A stretch of 64,000 bases of DNA, from contig NC_065533.1 of assembly GCF_020184175.1 (NCBI RefSeq), positions 41,950,351 through 42,014,350 on the forward strand. Reading direction: 5' to 3'. The DNA is from Aphis gossypii. Taxonomy: Eukaryota; Arthropoda; Insecta; Hemiptera; Aphididae. Below the pieces are notes generated by a model. The model worked only from the letters and a program-made list of their open reading frames with translations. It searched no databases and was not told the origin of the DNA. Shown here one piece after another: positions 1-13,900 of this stretch. Within the stretch, counting starts at the first letter, position 1, and each line of letters starts with the position of its first letter. The position numbers and the translations under genes are program-made.

Positions 1-3000
1 GCTGTGTGTAGTGCTTATATATATATCCACACGTTTTCGTGAACAAACACAATCTCTACTCGGTATAAGTACTCGGAGATCGTTGTCTTCTCGTTCGTTG
101 CCGTCTCCTGTCTCGCGCTTAGGACTTTAAAGTATATATTATATATGTATAGGTACGTCGCCGGGTCCACAGCTGACTCCGAAATTTACTTTTTCCTATG
201 ACAAAATATGTCACATCGGTCGAACAAAACGCGTGTTATTCGATGTCTCTCTTTCGATGCGTATACGAATTCTACCGCTCAGAATATATGTTATATGGAC
301 ACTATATAGTATATATGTATAATACTGCTGTGGGAGATGTATAATGGTATATGATATTTTCCCGCGTATTGCCCGGCCAAATAATACTTATTATAATATA
401 CATACACAGGACGACGAAATACGACTCGACGATGCGGCGACGGCGGTGTAATCGTCATGATTATTATTTTTCTGTGTCCTCCGAAAGGCGTCGGTCGGGT
501 GCACGGGGACACCGACTCCCTTTATAGCTTATAGTCATAGTATACGACGATGCTTTTTTACATGTATAGGTATATTATATGTTCCACCACCGGCGCGGCC
601 GGTCCACGGTATAATAACAATAACAAAACGACAGGTAGACACATATACTGTATATGTACTCGTATGTATATATACGTATATTATAGTGGTGCAACCACCA
701 CACCCATGATGATTGTACCGCCGACGTTAAGTCGTTCTCGGTAAACATATTTTCTTCTCCCTTCTTCAATAAAAACCCCCCTTATTACTTCGTTCAAATA
801 TCGCCGCCACCGTTGTCATCGTCGTTTTCGACAAAAATCTCACAATATATACATTCATATGACCGAGCACATTCCAAAAAGTACTACTCCTTGTCAACTT
901 CCTTCCATTGCTTATTCTCTCTTCAACCTCCGCCGCTGTATTTGTATAACAATACATTAAACACCGTTTTCAGCACTATCGCTGCAGTGACATACCTTTG
1001 CAGTTATTATTGTTTGTGAAACATCAAACATAATAATATAGCGACCGTGCGTGTTTATATGTAGTGAGAGAGAGAGAAAGAGAGAGAGTGGTTACGAAGG
1101 TAAAAGGAAATCGAGTTTCACATAAATATTTGCCAAATGTATCGAAGAATAAAATCTACAAGACGTTTTCAATCGCGATAACACAGTTTTTTTTCTGGGA
1201 TTTAACGAGGAAACGACGTGCTTATCGTGTCCACCCATATAATATATATGTATATGGATGTATGTACGAATTTGCCATTTTTCGTGGAACTGTCTTTATA
1301 AAATGCTGTATCCTCCTTAAGATCCCTGCGTGGCGTTCGAGTAAGAGACTAGCTGATACGCTAAACCATGTTTAATCGATTACCATCGGTTGGCGGTGTA
1401 TATCATATGTTATATATTATATATATATATATGGATACATTTATAATGTATTCCATGAGACTAATGCTGCATGATAAAACGACCGCCGCCGGTCTGACTG
1501 ACAACACTATTAAAAAAAGGGTTGTACCATATATATATATTGTATTATGTAAACGGTGAAGAGAAGTCGACCTTGAATGGGTGTCTTTAATCGTCAATCG
1601 AAAACGGTTCGGGTTCGTGATGAATGGAACGGGCGAGTCGATGCGCATGCGCTAGCCATGTAGCTCATTATTAAACGCATATAATATTATAAAGGTATAT
1701 ACGCTGTCTGCCGACGGGTTTCGAGCGTGTTAAACGTATAGGATAGAGCCCCACGTGTAAACGCCGAGCAACGCTCTCATATCGAGAAACCCACGGGCGC
1801 CGGCGACAGCGTCGTGGTGGTATATAATATCGCGTGGTCGCCGAGGACAAAAGCGAAGGTATTATAATAATAATATAATATGTAATAGCAACAGTGTGTC
1901 CGCATCGATTTCGTCACACAAAAGTCGTCATTTGTCCCTGCTGCTATAACCGTGTAAGGGGCGAGTCCGGGGTAAATCGTATTCGCGTTATAAATGCATT
2001 CGACATATATAGTATTGTAATGTCGTAAAAACCGCTGTTGTATTGCAGTGCTCTCTATCTCCATCCCATCTTTCCGCCTATCATCCATTATATTCCGAAT
2101 GTAGGTACCTATTATGTGTGTGCGGAGGCGTAGCCTGTCGATCACGTCGAATGACGACGATGCCGCGTGTTGTACGCGCCACGCATACTTAGGTACCATA
2201 TATAATCGGCTTCTGAAGTCTTGCACGGCGTAAATTATAACGTATCGCGTATATAATAATATGTATATAATATGGACACACATAATATTATAATTGCCAT
2301 ACGGCTATCGGGCTATCGGTTACCGGTGTACGTAGATAGTTGCGCCAATAATGTGTGTAGCCGCGTTAATGAGCGACGGACGGACCCGAACGCGAAACTT
2401 GGACTCTTTTTATTGTTTTTTATTATCACTATATACGTATAAATATATTGTATTATCTACGCCATTATTTTTTCTACCGTCGGTTTTACGCGGCGGTCGC
2501 AAAAGAAACGAGATTACTATGCCCGCCGAATTAATAGTAATATTATAATTTAATATGCTAGTTGTTTTTCGTTTCTCTGTCGATCGTGTGTAGTATTATG
2601 CGGAATAAAGACAAAAACGGTTAGGTATACACACACAATAATATATTAGAGGTATAAAATTTAAATACCTATGTTATATTTTGTGTACGGGATTATAATA
2701 GTAGTAACTAATAGAATATATAGGTATATATAGAGAAGGTCGGTCGGCCGCCGGTTGTAAATATATAGCGTATAAATAATAATATATAATAATACGTATG
2801 TACCTATACGAAATCGAACGGCCCCGTGGTGTTTACACGGCGGTGGCGGCGGTGATGAGCTATTAAAGGGAAAAAATCTTATAGGCGTCGGACAATGTTA
2901 TCTAAAATATTCATCTTTACGTTTTGCTCGGGGGCCAGGTTTTTTCTTCTTTTCATCCGTATACTACAATTCGATCTACTGCTTCGTTAGAATATTACGC

Positions 3001-4746
3001 GGTTTGTGATCAATCGTCGTCGATGGGTTCCAATAATAATAATAGTTGACTCCTGTTCCTCCACTACATACTCTTTGCTACTATCATCGCGTTCATTAGC
3101 GAGGAATGCCAAAATATCACGGGTGTTTTTGGAAACGATTTTAAAATTAATTGTATTTATCTTTTGTGGTGTAGGTTCACAATTCATTATTCGGTACCTA
3201 CTTACACGATACTGTATAATATTAACGCGAAGATTTTGTTAACAAACCAATAGAAATTAAAACTCTCTACTATATCATGCATTTTTTTTAAACCGTAAAA
3301 AAGTTGTTTTACCCTCACATAATATACATATACAGCAGTGATTTAACGAACCTTTTATTTTTAATGACTTTAATTTATTTAGTGATCGTCTTGGCCCGTC
3401 TACTGATTTAGTAATTTATGTGACAAAATATATTTTTTCTTTTACACTCTATTTTATTTGAAACATTATAAATTAAATTTTATGATAGTGAACACAAAGT
3501 CCAAGATGTTTTTTGGATAAAATGTTGTACAATAATATCAAACTAAATAATACTTAATTATTATTAATAATATATTTATGTATGTATTTTATATAATGGG
3601 ACTAATGTATTGTTACAATCGTTTTCGTATATAAATGAAATTATTATTTACACTGTATAGTGTTCGTTATCTGCGTAAAAATAAATATGAATAAAGTAAC
3701 ATCATCATGGTCACACGTTGATAATAATAATCATTGTAGCCAGTGAAAAAAGAACCCGTCAAAAATGCAGGCTCTTGAAAGCACTTAAATTGTCTATACG
3801 GAACGCCGTGTAAGTATAGTACACCCGGCGCACTGCGTCTGTATACTATATTATATATTATCTTCGCGGGAAACGTGTAACACAAAAGAACAACACAACG
3901 AAACCTCCTTCGCGACGGTCGTCGTAACATTGTATTCCATAATATAATTTTATTTATTATTTCCTGGTTTGGTCCTGAATTGAATTCGTTGTCCCGAGTC
4001 CCGACTCTCAAGATGAACCATAATATACACACATGAATACCGCATCCGTTTGTAAGTGATGTTGGGCAGGTCTCGAGAGGGTTTCTTCTCGCATATATTT
4101 TATTGTACATCATTCCACACACAGCACGCTGTGACCGGTTTTGGGGGTTGCAGTGATTTTCGAATTCTCGGTATACGATTGAATAGAAGTGAAGTAAAAA
4201 ATGTATCATTTAACGATAAATATTCGGTTTGAAACGAATTTGACTTTTGAAACGTCGATATACCGTTCCTCCTCTTTCACCCATCAAACATGCTGCTTCA
4301 TGCATACCTATCTGAATTACTTGTTGTTTTATTATGTTATATATATACATTATACATCAATGATTTTTTCTCTTGTAATGAGTATAATGTACATTAATAA
4401 TTGGGTTCATAAAAAAAAAATGTTATTAAACGGTATGTGATTTATGTGTGCACCCGACGGGGTGTGTTGTAGTCAAACGAACGTATATATTATAATAAAC
4501 GTTTTCCTGCATACCACCGATGCTGTTGGTGGACAACCGCCTGTTGCTGCAGCGGTAATGACGATAACGCTTGATGACGATGGGAACCCAATAGCCTTAA
4601 TTCGTTGTAACTTGTAGTCGTCAAATGTCTGGTTAAATTGATTATTATTATTATTATTATTACTGCTACTACTACTATTATTATTATAATTATTATTAAT
4701 GTATATAAACATTGTATAAGTTATAACACCGTCGTTTGGCTTACAG
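1..4746 (+). other. CycD intron sequence, left-most part (upstream exon not in view)
   Basis: This stretch precedes the first visible CycD exon and should be the 3' end of a long intron. It holds TATAAT-type simple sequence, a (GA)n tract at 1064-1088 and an (ATT)n/(ACT)n tract at about 4636-4700. No segment resembles the missing first cyclin box. Open frames of 100-180 codons occur on both strands but show no domain, and their residue use follows local base composition. Confidence 0.65.
1064..1088. repeat. (GA)n microsatellite
   Basis: A GA run with one interruption. It gives rise to a spurious Arg-Glu string in one reading frame. Confidence 0.85.
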
Positions 4747-4912
4747 ATGTGGGAGCTGCTCCTGTTGAGCATCTTGAAATGGGACGTGTCCGCGATCACG
4801 GCTCACGACTTTCTGTGGTATATACTTAAAAGACTGCACATGGACACGGCCAAGCCATTCGTTGACGTTGTTATCAAACACTGCGGCACGTTCATTGGCA
4901 TGTGCGCCAGAG
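4747..4912 (+). CDS. CycD: CycD internal exon, end of cyclin box 1 and linker into cyclin box 2
   Basis: The acceptor ends in cttacag at 4740-4746 after a T-rich tract. The donor is AGAG|GTAAGT at 4913. The exon is 166 nt, 55 codons plus one base, so it enters in phase 0 and leaves in phase 1. It encodes the WELLLL..LKWDVSAITAHDFL helix and the segment ending GTFIGMCAR. The first codon happens to be ATG, but in the family this position lies mid-protein, so it should not be called the start. Confidence 0.92.
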
Positions 4913-7900
4913 GTAAGTCTTAACAATAATATACATAATATAATATTCTAGTTAATATTTTAACTAATTTTTTTGCATTGTATATCGTGATATTCAATCG
5001 TAATTGATATGCTATGTGCAGTGGCGTAGCCAGAATTTTTTTAAAAAAGGATGAGTACATAAAAAAATCTTATTAAACTAAATTTTAATTCCATGCATTA
5101 TAATATGATAAACTCCATTTACGGGAATTACAAAGATGATTATGAATGTGGTGTATAATGATTGTGATTTAATTTGTATGTCCTTTTAATTCTAAATACT
5201 TATATCTTCAATGCAGTCCAGTAATTGTAATTTGTGGGTTAAAAAATATTAGTATGTAATATAAGTTAATAATTAAAAATTAAATTTTACATAGCTTATT
5301 TTTGAAAGATAAAAGATTTGACTTAGTCATACTGTGCTATAAATTTATTAGTTTTAAATTGTAATTTTTTGGGTTATTTATTTATTTGTTGAGTCATGCT
5401 GAAGAAATTGGATGTTCTTATTTTAATACGTGTAGGTACTACTTGTTTGAGGTAATTTAAAAACTTGAAAGTTATAATGACGTCTGAATCTAGATAATTT
5501 TAGCTTAAAATTACGTTAGATACACTAAAGTGGTTTCACGTGTGGGGATTTACGTTTTTAATTTATTTACTTATTTTAATCACGTATATATTTATTTTTA
5601 TCCGTGTACATATTATGAATTCTTTTTAATTAACTCTTACGTAGAGACTTGTGTTTATCATTATACATCTATATTTCATATATTTTGTCAACTTGTAATT
5701 TTTGATTTTTTAACTTTAACAACAACACTAGCTTTTCAAGTGAATTATAAATATTTAGAAGGAAATAATAATTAACAATTATATTTTTTATATATAAAAC
5801 ACACACGAGTATTATAAAAATGTACATATATTCGATTATCTCGACCTTATTTGGTCTCTCGCATGATGCTTAGGGACCGGTTTAAGATGAGCGGTGGTAG
5901 TTTAAACCGTGCTTGCAATCTTATCTTGGCATCAAGTGTATGTGTATGCGCCACAGTCTGTATATTATATGAGTTAAAAAAAAACATAAACGCTTAACTC
6001 TGTAAAAGGGTTTCGGATTTGTACTCGCAAATTTGCTTGACGTTAAACAGCTAATTTAAATTAAAATATTGTAAGCGTGACGACTTCATGCCTTGTATAG
6101 TAACATAGTAATTAATAAATAATAACGACAAATTAATAAATGAAATACCGTCGTCGTTGCTTATAACTATATATATCAAAATTAAGTATATAATAATCAT
6201 AATAACATTTTAAGTCTATAAAGCGGTGATCGTATTAAGGTATCGTAGGACGGCGTGTGAACGTATCGAGTTGTTTCGTTGCATTAGAGATGTATCCTCG
6301 CTGTAAGCAATTCGGCTGTAGGTATATAAGCAGCATTTCATTATTATGTTTATTACCTAATTATTTACGTGCTTAATAATAGTTGTAAACGCTGCCTCAA
6401 CTGCATAATAATATAACTGACAATATTATAGTAGATATTAAAAATGTTTTTTCAATTCTCTCCATGCACAGCTAAAATTTTCATACGATCCGGCGTGCGA
6501 ACGAAGGTTTTGTGCTTTGTTGTTTTGACTTTTGGTGTATTGTGTATTGTACGTAGAAAATCGATCGACATAATGCAATATTATTAAACGATGTCCCCGT
6601 CAGTGTACCGTGTTTTCAATATTAATTCTTGGGCGGATTCGCACGGTCGATATAGCGCACGTCGTAATAAAAACGATAAATAATGATGTAAAAAAAAAAA
6701 AAAATCGGAGGCGGCTGATTCTTGCTGCACGACGACATTTATCCGTGTATAGAGGTGGTCCCAGTGTACATATATATATATATATAATATATGATTATGT
6801 ACTAACCTCCGCTGCGCTGCCGTTTGCATCGTCCGAAACGCGTCTCATTGTCTCGCACGTCTGTATGCTCGCAGTTCGTGGAAAACGCCACGTAACAATC
6901 TCAAAAGAAACGTGCCGAATGAAATATGGTTTTCTTTTTTATGATAATAATTTTAATAAAAATAATAATAATAACGTCATTATTATTATTACTACTACTT
7001 CCAACACCTTTGCCCCTTCTTGCGTATGTATCATATTCACACCATCTACATAGTATTATACTTATTCCCACCGATTAAGTAACCAACGCCGCCGCTGTCG
7101 ATTGCAATTTGTTACAGATTTTGCGGACGTTTTGATGCTTATTGCTGCCACTGCAGCAGTACAACATAATATACCTGTGTATATAATATGTATGTGTTCG
7201 CGTGTGTATAGTGGACTGCTCTGTCGTCGTTAAAAAAAAAATATTTTATATCAACTCAAAAAGTGTCAATAAAACATTTTCAAGACAAAACTAGACGGCG
7301 ATGTGACGAATGTTATGTATATAATATATGTGACGCATACGCAAGCATGCATACATAAAAATATGTCGTTGATACAACACTCTTAATATTCTTCTTGAAC
7401 ATTTATGAACACTTTAAACATACTTAAAATAATTATATCTGTGATGGTTATGTAAGTTATGTTTTAATGTCTTGGTTTCGATTATATGCTTGGCACCCCC
7501 CTCCCCCCACCCCCTTCCATCCGCTGACTACCGTATAAATAATAATTTCAACAGTTTTCGTGGTCGTCCTGTGTTGTTGCTACGCGCACTGCGTATATTA
7601 TTTTAATGTACAGTCATGTCCCTAGGAAATGTGAAATGTGTATAACACGTGAAAAATGTTAATTTCGAAAATATTATACTATTCAGGCCTCTCATAAAAC
7701 CGTCTATATGTGTATGCACGGCGGCGGTATAATATATTGTGGTTTGTGTTTACGTTATTAACCGGAAACTACTTGTGCGACCAACAATTCTCCGGGTGGT
7801 TTGTTTTTCATTATCTGTCCGCGCAAGGTCAAACAACTTGGATATAAACAAAAATAAGGGTTGTGAAGGTCTTATTATATTATTATTTTATCTTCTTCGT

Positions 7901-10900
7901 TGGGAACTAGTTATATAGTTATAGGATACGAGACGCGACGCGTATTATATATAGGCTGCAAGCGACGGCGACGGCGACGATGACGACTGATTCAATGACG
8001 CAGGGTCAACCATTATCATGCGTGCGGGCTCGCGCGTGTATAAATGTCTAATATATACAAAATATATTCATCCCTCTCTCCGTTCATCGTTAATGCTTAC
8101 AATAATGAATGGAGGATGTGTATATAGACCTCGACGTTTCAATGAGAATTTTTTTTTATGGTTTTTAAAAACAGTATTGAATTCGTCGAAAGAGATATAT
8201 AGAGAGAGAGCCAGATAAATGCAGCAGCGATTCTTACGTTTCATGTATATTATTGTACAAACAGGCGCTTTCGATTAGTGGGAGGGTGAAAAAAATAAAC
8301 CCGAGTAACTGCGCTATAATATAAGACTTTTTTTCGGATTTTTTTCTTCTTTTTAAATGTTTTTTTGTTTCAATTTTTTTTTTCATGTATAATACATACA
8401 ATACGGTCTTCGATGTTTTTCTCTTCTCGTACATGTGTTGCTACACCGTACATAAAACGGTTGTGTGTGTGTCATCTTGGGAATATCTTTGCGCGGTAAA
8501 CATATGTGCATGCTGCACGGTTTTTATATGATATTGTGCCGTATGTCGTATCAGTATGGCGACAGAAACTCGCGTCCGTGGGGCCTAGTGAAAAACCGTA
8601 AAATCGCTGAATGCTCGTCGTCGTCGACAACGACGCTCCGCTTATGGCCGGTCGATATTTTTCTTCTGTTAAAAAAATAATAGTGACATTTAGTTAGATT
8701 TTGGATACTAATAACCGGCATGTTGACGAGTCGTCACGGTCCCAATTTATGAAAGACATTCATAAAGTGCATAGATCATCTGGTACCTTATACTGATTCC
8801 GATCTATTATCACTCTCCAGTACCTCAATCTGATAAAAAAAAATTTATTTTTTATTTAAAAATGATGGTTATAATTTTTTCACTATCTACATTTAATTTT
8901 TATTTTATCCAGTTAATAAATGATGTATGGGCGCTTTTATAATAATAATAACATTACTATTATATATATATATATATATTTATCATTAATTGGCTACCAG
9001 CAATAACGATTATAACTATGAGCACTGCTATTTTAAACTTAACAATCACGTTAATCTGTTTTCGTTCACAATTATAGAATTTAGATCACTATCATTGACG
9101 GTTGAAATAAACTCTGTCGATTCGTTGTCGCTTACCACGCGGTTTTTCGGTAGTCGTGCGTGCGTTTGATTCTCGCTATCATAATATTATACTCGTATTT
9201 ATTATTATCATTATCATTACCTACTTTAATACCGCAGAACCGCCGACCACAGAATACTCTCGGGTTATCGGTGGCGGTAAATGTGATTTTTTGTCACACG
9301 TAGTTGTTATCTCGTGTGCGTACGTGTGTGTGTGGTGTGTTGTCTCTTGTACCCCGGCGGCACATGCAACACATGCTGATGGCATCAAACGCGGCCGCCC
9401 CGCAACTCCTCGCCCGTACGGGGTATGGTAATATTACGTACTACGACCGCGGTGGTCTCGCGTTATTATTGTTATAAAATATAAATATTAATTTTATTCG
9501 TGATAATTATCCGTTTTTATTTCCCAGGATTATTATCTGGCCGGCTAAAGGTGTTTGTGCTCGGATAACGCCCGTGCTCGGCATGGCGGTATATCTATAC
9601 AATACTAAATGCACACATACACGCGCGCTTGCGCTCGTTTTCACACAATATATTATTTTTAATTATTTCTAACTATATAATAATACGTTATGATTTAATG
9701 ACGTGTTTTGTATTATTGTCTTAGAGTTTATAAAAACATGACAAAACGAGTTTTTGGGTATTATAAAACCCCACGTATACGTTAGAAATGCTAAGCGGTA
9801 CTCTTGCATCGATTTCATTTAAACAATTTGTTGATACATTTTATTTGTATTTGTTTATTATATATTTTATAAAACCATCCTCTTAAAAATATACAACGTT
9901 TCATTATAACATATACAGAAATATTTGTTTCAACTCATTATAAACCTCTTCAGACCCAGAAATATAAATATTTGTAGTTAGAAATTGTTTTTACTATACA
10001 TGTGGTGGTAAATGGGGTATAAATATATTATTATTTTTTTAAATACTAAAATTGTTTAAGTTGTTTTCATATGAGATGTAATAGCTTGTTCCATGTGAAG
10101 GATATTGGTTCCTACGTAGTCAAAATTATACTAATATAAAATATTTCATACTATTATAATATTATATTACGTACCTATTTAGGTATATAAAAAATAAAAA
10201 AAACATTAGACTTGTTCATATAAAATTATACTCTCATCAATAATGGACTGTAATCTAGAGATGTTTAAATAAAATAAATTCAATATCTATATTCTATATA
10301 GACTGTATACTAAAGGGATTGAATATTGAACTTTGAAATTACGAACTTTGAGCTAACGGTTAGAGATTGTTTCTTTTGTTGGTAGATTCGTGTTAGTTTC
10401 TGCGCGTTCTTAAAAAAGTAGGCAGATTTCGATTATCGACATACAATTTATTGGTGCTCATAATTATTTTATTGTAACGGGATCTGGAAATCTGTAATAT
10501 TTGGGTGATTCAGTTAGGAATTTGTGAATTATAATTTAACTGTAGCTTAAGTTAGAACTTTAGAAAATATGGTACAAATAATAAGTTCTAGTTAAAAACT
10601 TTTATTTTTATGTACACAAAATCATTACACAATCTTAATTATATCATATTATACTCGTGTTTACAATCGTCTTTCAGAGTTCTTTATATGCAGATTGAGG
10701 TAATCCCAGAGCTAATGAAATTTACATTGTGTTTCGTATATATTGTTAACATGAGTTTATTTGTACACGGATGACTATAATATGTCTAGTAAGCATTATA
10801 ACTATACTTCCTTATTAACTATTTATGTTTATAGTTGTAACAGTGTCACACGCATCCGTGTTCCGTTACTGAAGTATTCATAAACGTTGGTCCTATAAAT

Positions 10901-13900
10901 TCGTATATATTCACATATTATTATGAACTTAAATAGTTTGATATGTAAGTGTCTACAATATACATATTTAATTATTACCAAATATTTATATTATAACATT
11001 ATTATGTATCTAAAGAGGGTCAATTACGTATAATAAGGCAAAGTATGTTGACACTGCTACTGTAGCGATGTCCGGGCAACTAGTTTCTCCTTTTCGGTTT
11101 AATAAATACATTGTACTTATATATATATAATAATAATAATATCTAGTATATACTCATGTATTATATTATGAAAAAGAAGATGAAAAAAAGCCACACGTAC
11201 AATTACCGATAAATTGGAATGCGATCTAATATAGCCAGCCGACGGTGGACTTCTGAAAATAGTCGAGACAGTGTGGTGGCATTGTTCGGAAACCTATAGT
11301 CCTTGAACGGGGTTCAGGTTTTGTTGACATTCCAGACGTCCGGGAGTTGGTGGATACCTTTACCTAAAGTACCATAATATAATATATTATATGGTCCCTT
11401 CAAGGTCTCTTTCAAAAAAAAAAGTCGTGATATCACTTTTTTTCTTCTTACACGCACGCTCAACGTAAACATTCGCTTGTTTTTACAGGATTTGTGCGTT
11501 GCATAATAATAACTTGTTAGCGTTGCATTGTACTACCTATATATTATACTATTACTATTATGTTCGGTGCAACGGTTTACGTTGCCGCCGCGCTACAACC
11601 CCCTTGGACGTCTCCCAAAAACAAAATGGCGGTCACGCAATGATAGCTTGGAAAATCTACTGACAATCTCACCACATTTAACATTGTGACCACAACGTGT
11701 TTTTGTATAAAGTGTTGAGTTTGTATAAAATATACCACCCAAGAAATTTAATAAGACAATATTTATCAAGTTGTACAATATTTTCTAAAATTTTTTTTAA
11801 TATATTATACAAGTATTATACTAATTATTCTTAATTACTTAGATACTAAATTATGTGCATTCATTTGTTTATTCGTATGTAGAGAAACAAGGAAACGGTA
11901 TAAAATGATAATAATTATATGCTCCTAATAAACAGTATATTAAGTAAGTCTCGTGCCTAACAAAAGTTTGGCTATCGTTCCATTTTTTTTATCATTCATA
12001 CTGTAAAAGTTAGTTGAATAAACAAAAACCAAAAAGGCCTTTTTCAAAATCCATCATCAGCATAATATCGATTTAATTCTATTCGCCTGTGATGTGTAGG
12101 CTAAAGTGACAAAAAACAGTCGTTATTGTTAATTATATTCATTTTGCACATATTACATTTTATTGACATATAAAAAATGTTTATTAAGAATATATACATT
12201 TAACGAAACATATTAGCTTTTAAAACCCGAATTAAAATAATCCTTAGTCAACTTGTTTTTGATTACTTCAATAATTATTTAATTGCAGATAAATCTATCG
12301 CATAAAATTAAATGTATATATATTTGCATGATTTCTGATCGATGCAAGTTATTCGATATTTTATAATGTTCTTTGGTAACAATCATTTTTAGAAACAATT
12401 TTTATACTTAAAACTATTTAAATGACGTCAATTAAGTACAAAAAAGCTACATTAGTTTACCGAAATAACGTGATTTTTTTTGTTGGTTTTAATTTTTTTA
12501 TTGTGAATACCTTTCCCGTCCGTGATGACTGCAAATACTTGTAACCCAATTATTATCTGGGTTAAATTTCAAGCAACATGACCCAGACCCAAAAAGCTAA
12601 ATTATCAGGGACAACCTAGATAATATATATAGTGCCGTTCACATTTAATCGTTTAAAAATGTCTCGGAATGTATTCTCTTGTTTTTTTTTTGTGCTTTTA
12701 TTATTATCAACGATTTATATAAAAAAAAAAATTGTGTTGAATTTAAATAAAGCGCATTATTGTGTATTAAAGACGGCGCGGGTACAAGGTAATATCACAA
12801 AAATGTGACCAATAAAATTAAATAGTAACATTCTTGTGAGCAGTTTACACGTGTATTTTATTACAAGAGTATCATAATAAAATGTGTGTACATTTTTATA
12901 TGTAGGCTGTTCATAGAGGATATAAAATATATACATTAGAAAGATGTGAGCTTAATATCGCTATTTGTTGTAAATATTGTTATCGTACGACTCAGATTAT
13001 TATCCTTAAAATCTCCAGAAGACATACTTTATTAGTTTTTTTGGTCGTTTTTTATTTTTTTATCGTGACTAATTGCGATAAGTATTTCATTTTATCAAAT
13101 GTTACTACTAAAACGGAAGCACATTTTGGAAGGCTACGTCTCGTTATCCTGTGATGTGACAGGTCAGTTATCAGTGAATCGTATTTCTGAGCGTAACTAT
13201 AAAAATATTCCTGTTTTTGGTGATGCTTATTAACTATAAAGGTTGTTTGGACGAACTTCAAGGTTTTCCAACCAAAATTAATATATTCAAACATCAAATA
13301 ATGAAATTCTAGAAAGTATAATCAAATATTTTAGAACCGACTATGTAATAAAACAGTGTACCATATCTTAATAAATTCCTTACACGTAAATAATATATAT
13401 ATACATATTATATAATAATAATATTTAATGATCACTATTCACTAATATATTATATTATTTCGGAAATTATAAAACAATATAAAATATGAAAAACACGAAC
13501 ACACATGATTATTACAATGTAGTGAATTCAGATTTTTTTACACATTTCGGATTACATTATCGTTTTATGCATACTAAAATCCGTGCCTATATGATATAAC
13601 TCGCCTCACGAATGTGTGTTCTTAACAAGTTAAATTAACAAAATGATAGTTAAACATTTTTTCATCGGTTGGTCAGCTTAACTAGCTGAACCGTCTAACA
13701 AGGCGCGTGAAGTGAACAAAACGCAACACACAATAGCATTACATAATAATGATACGATCTAGTTGGCGCCTCCAATAATATACGCTTTTGACATACATAA
13801 AAATTATAATAACGCGATGAAAATACTGAGTGCGCGTGCGTGTGTTGCGTCCTATGGACTTGACAGCTCCAGCTCTGTGAGTAGCTCGTTGTTTTCTCTC

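Noticed and set aside
1777..2283. 168-codon minus-strand open frame
   Set aside because: Tyr/Ile-rich translation of TATAAT simple sequence; no motif.
3667..4209. 180-codon minus-strand open frame
   Set aside because: No domain, residue use follows local base composition, and it lies inside the CycD intron without splice or poly(A) support.
9156..9431. 91-codon frame containing RVIGGGKC
   Set aside because: Only superficially like a serine protease activation site; no His/Asp/Ser motifs follow.
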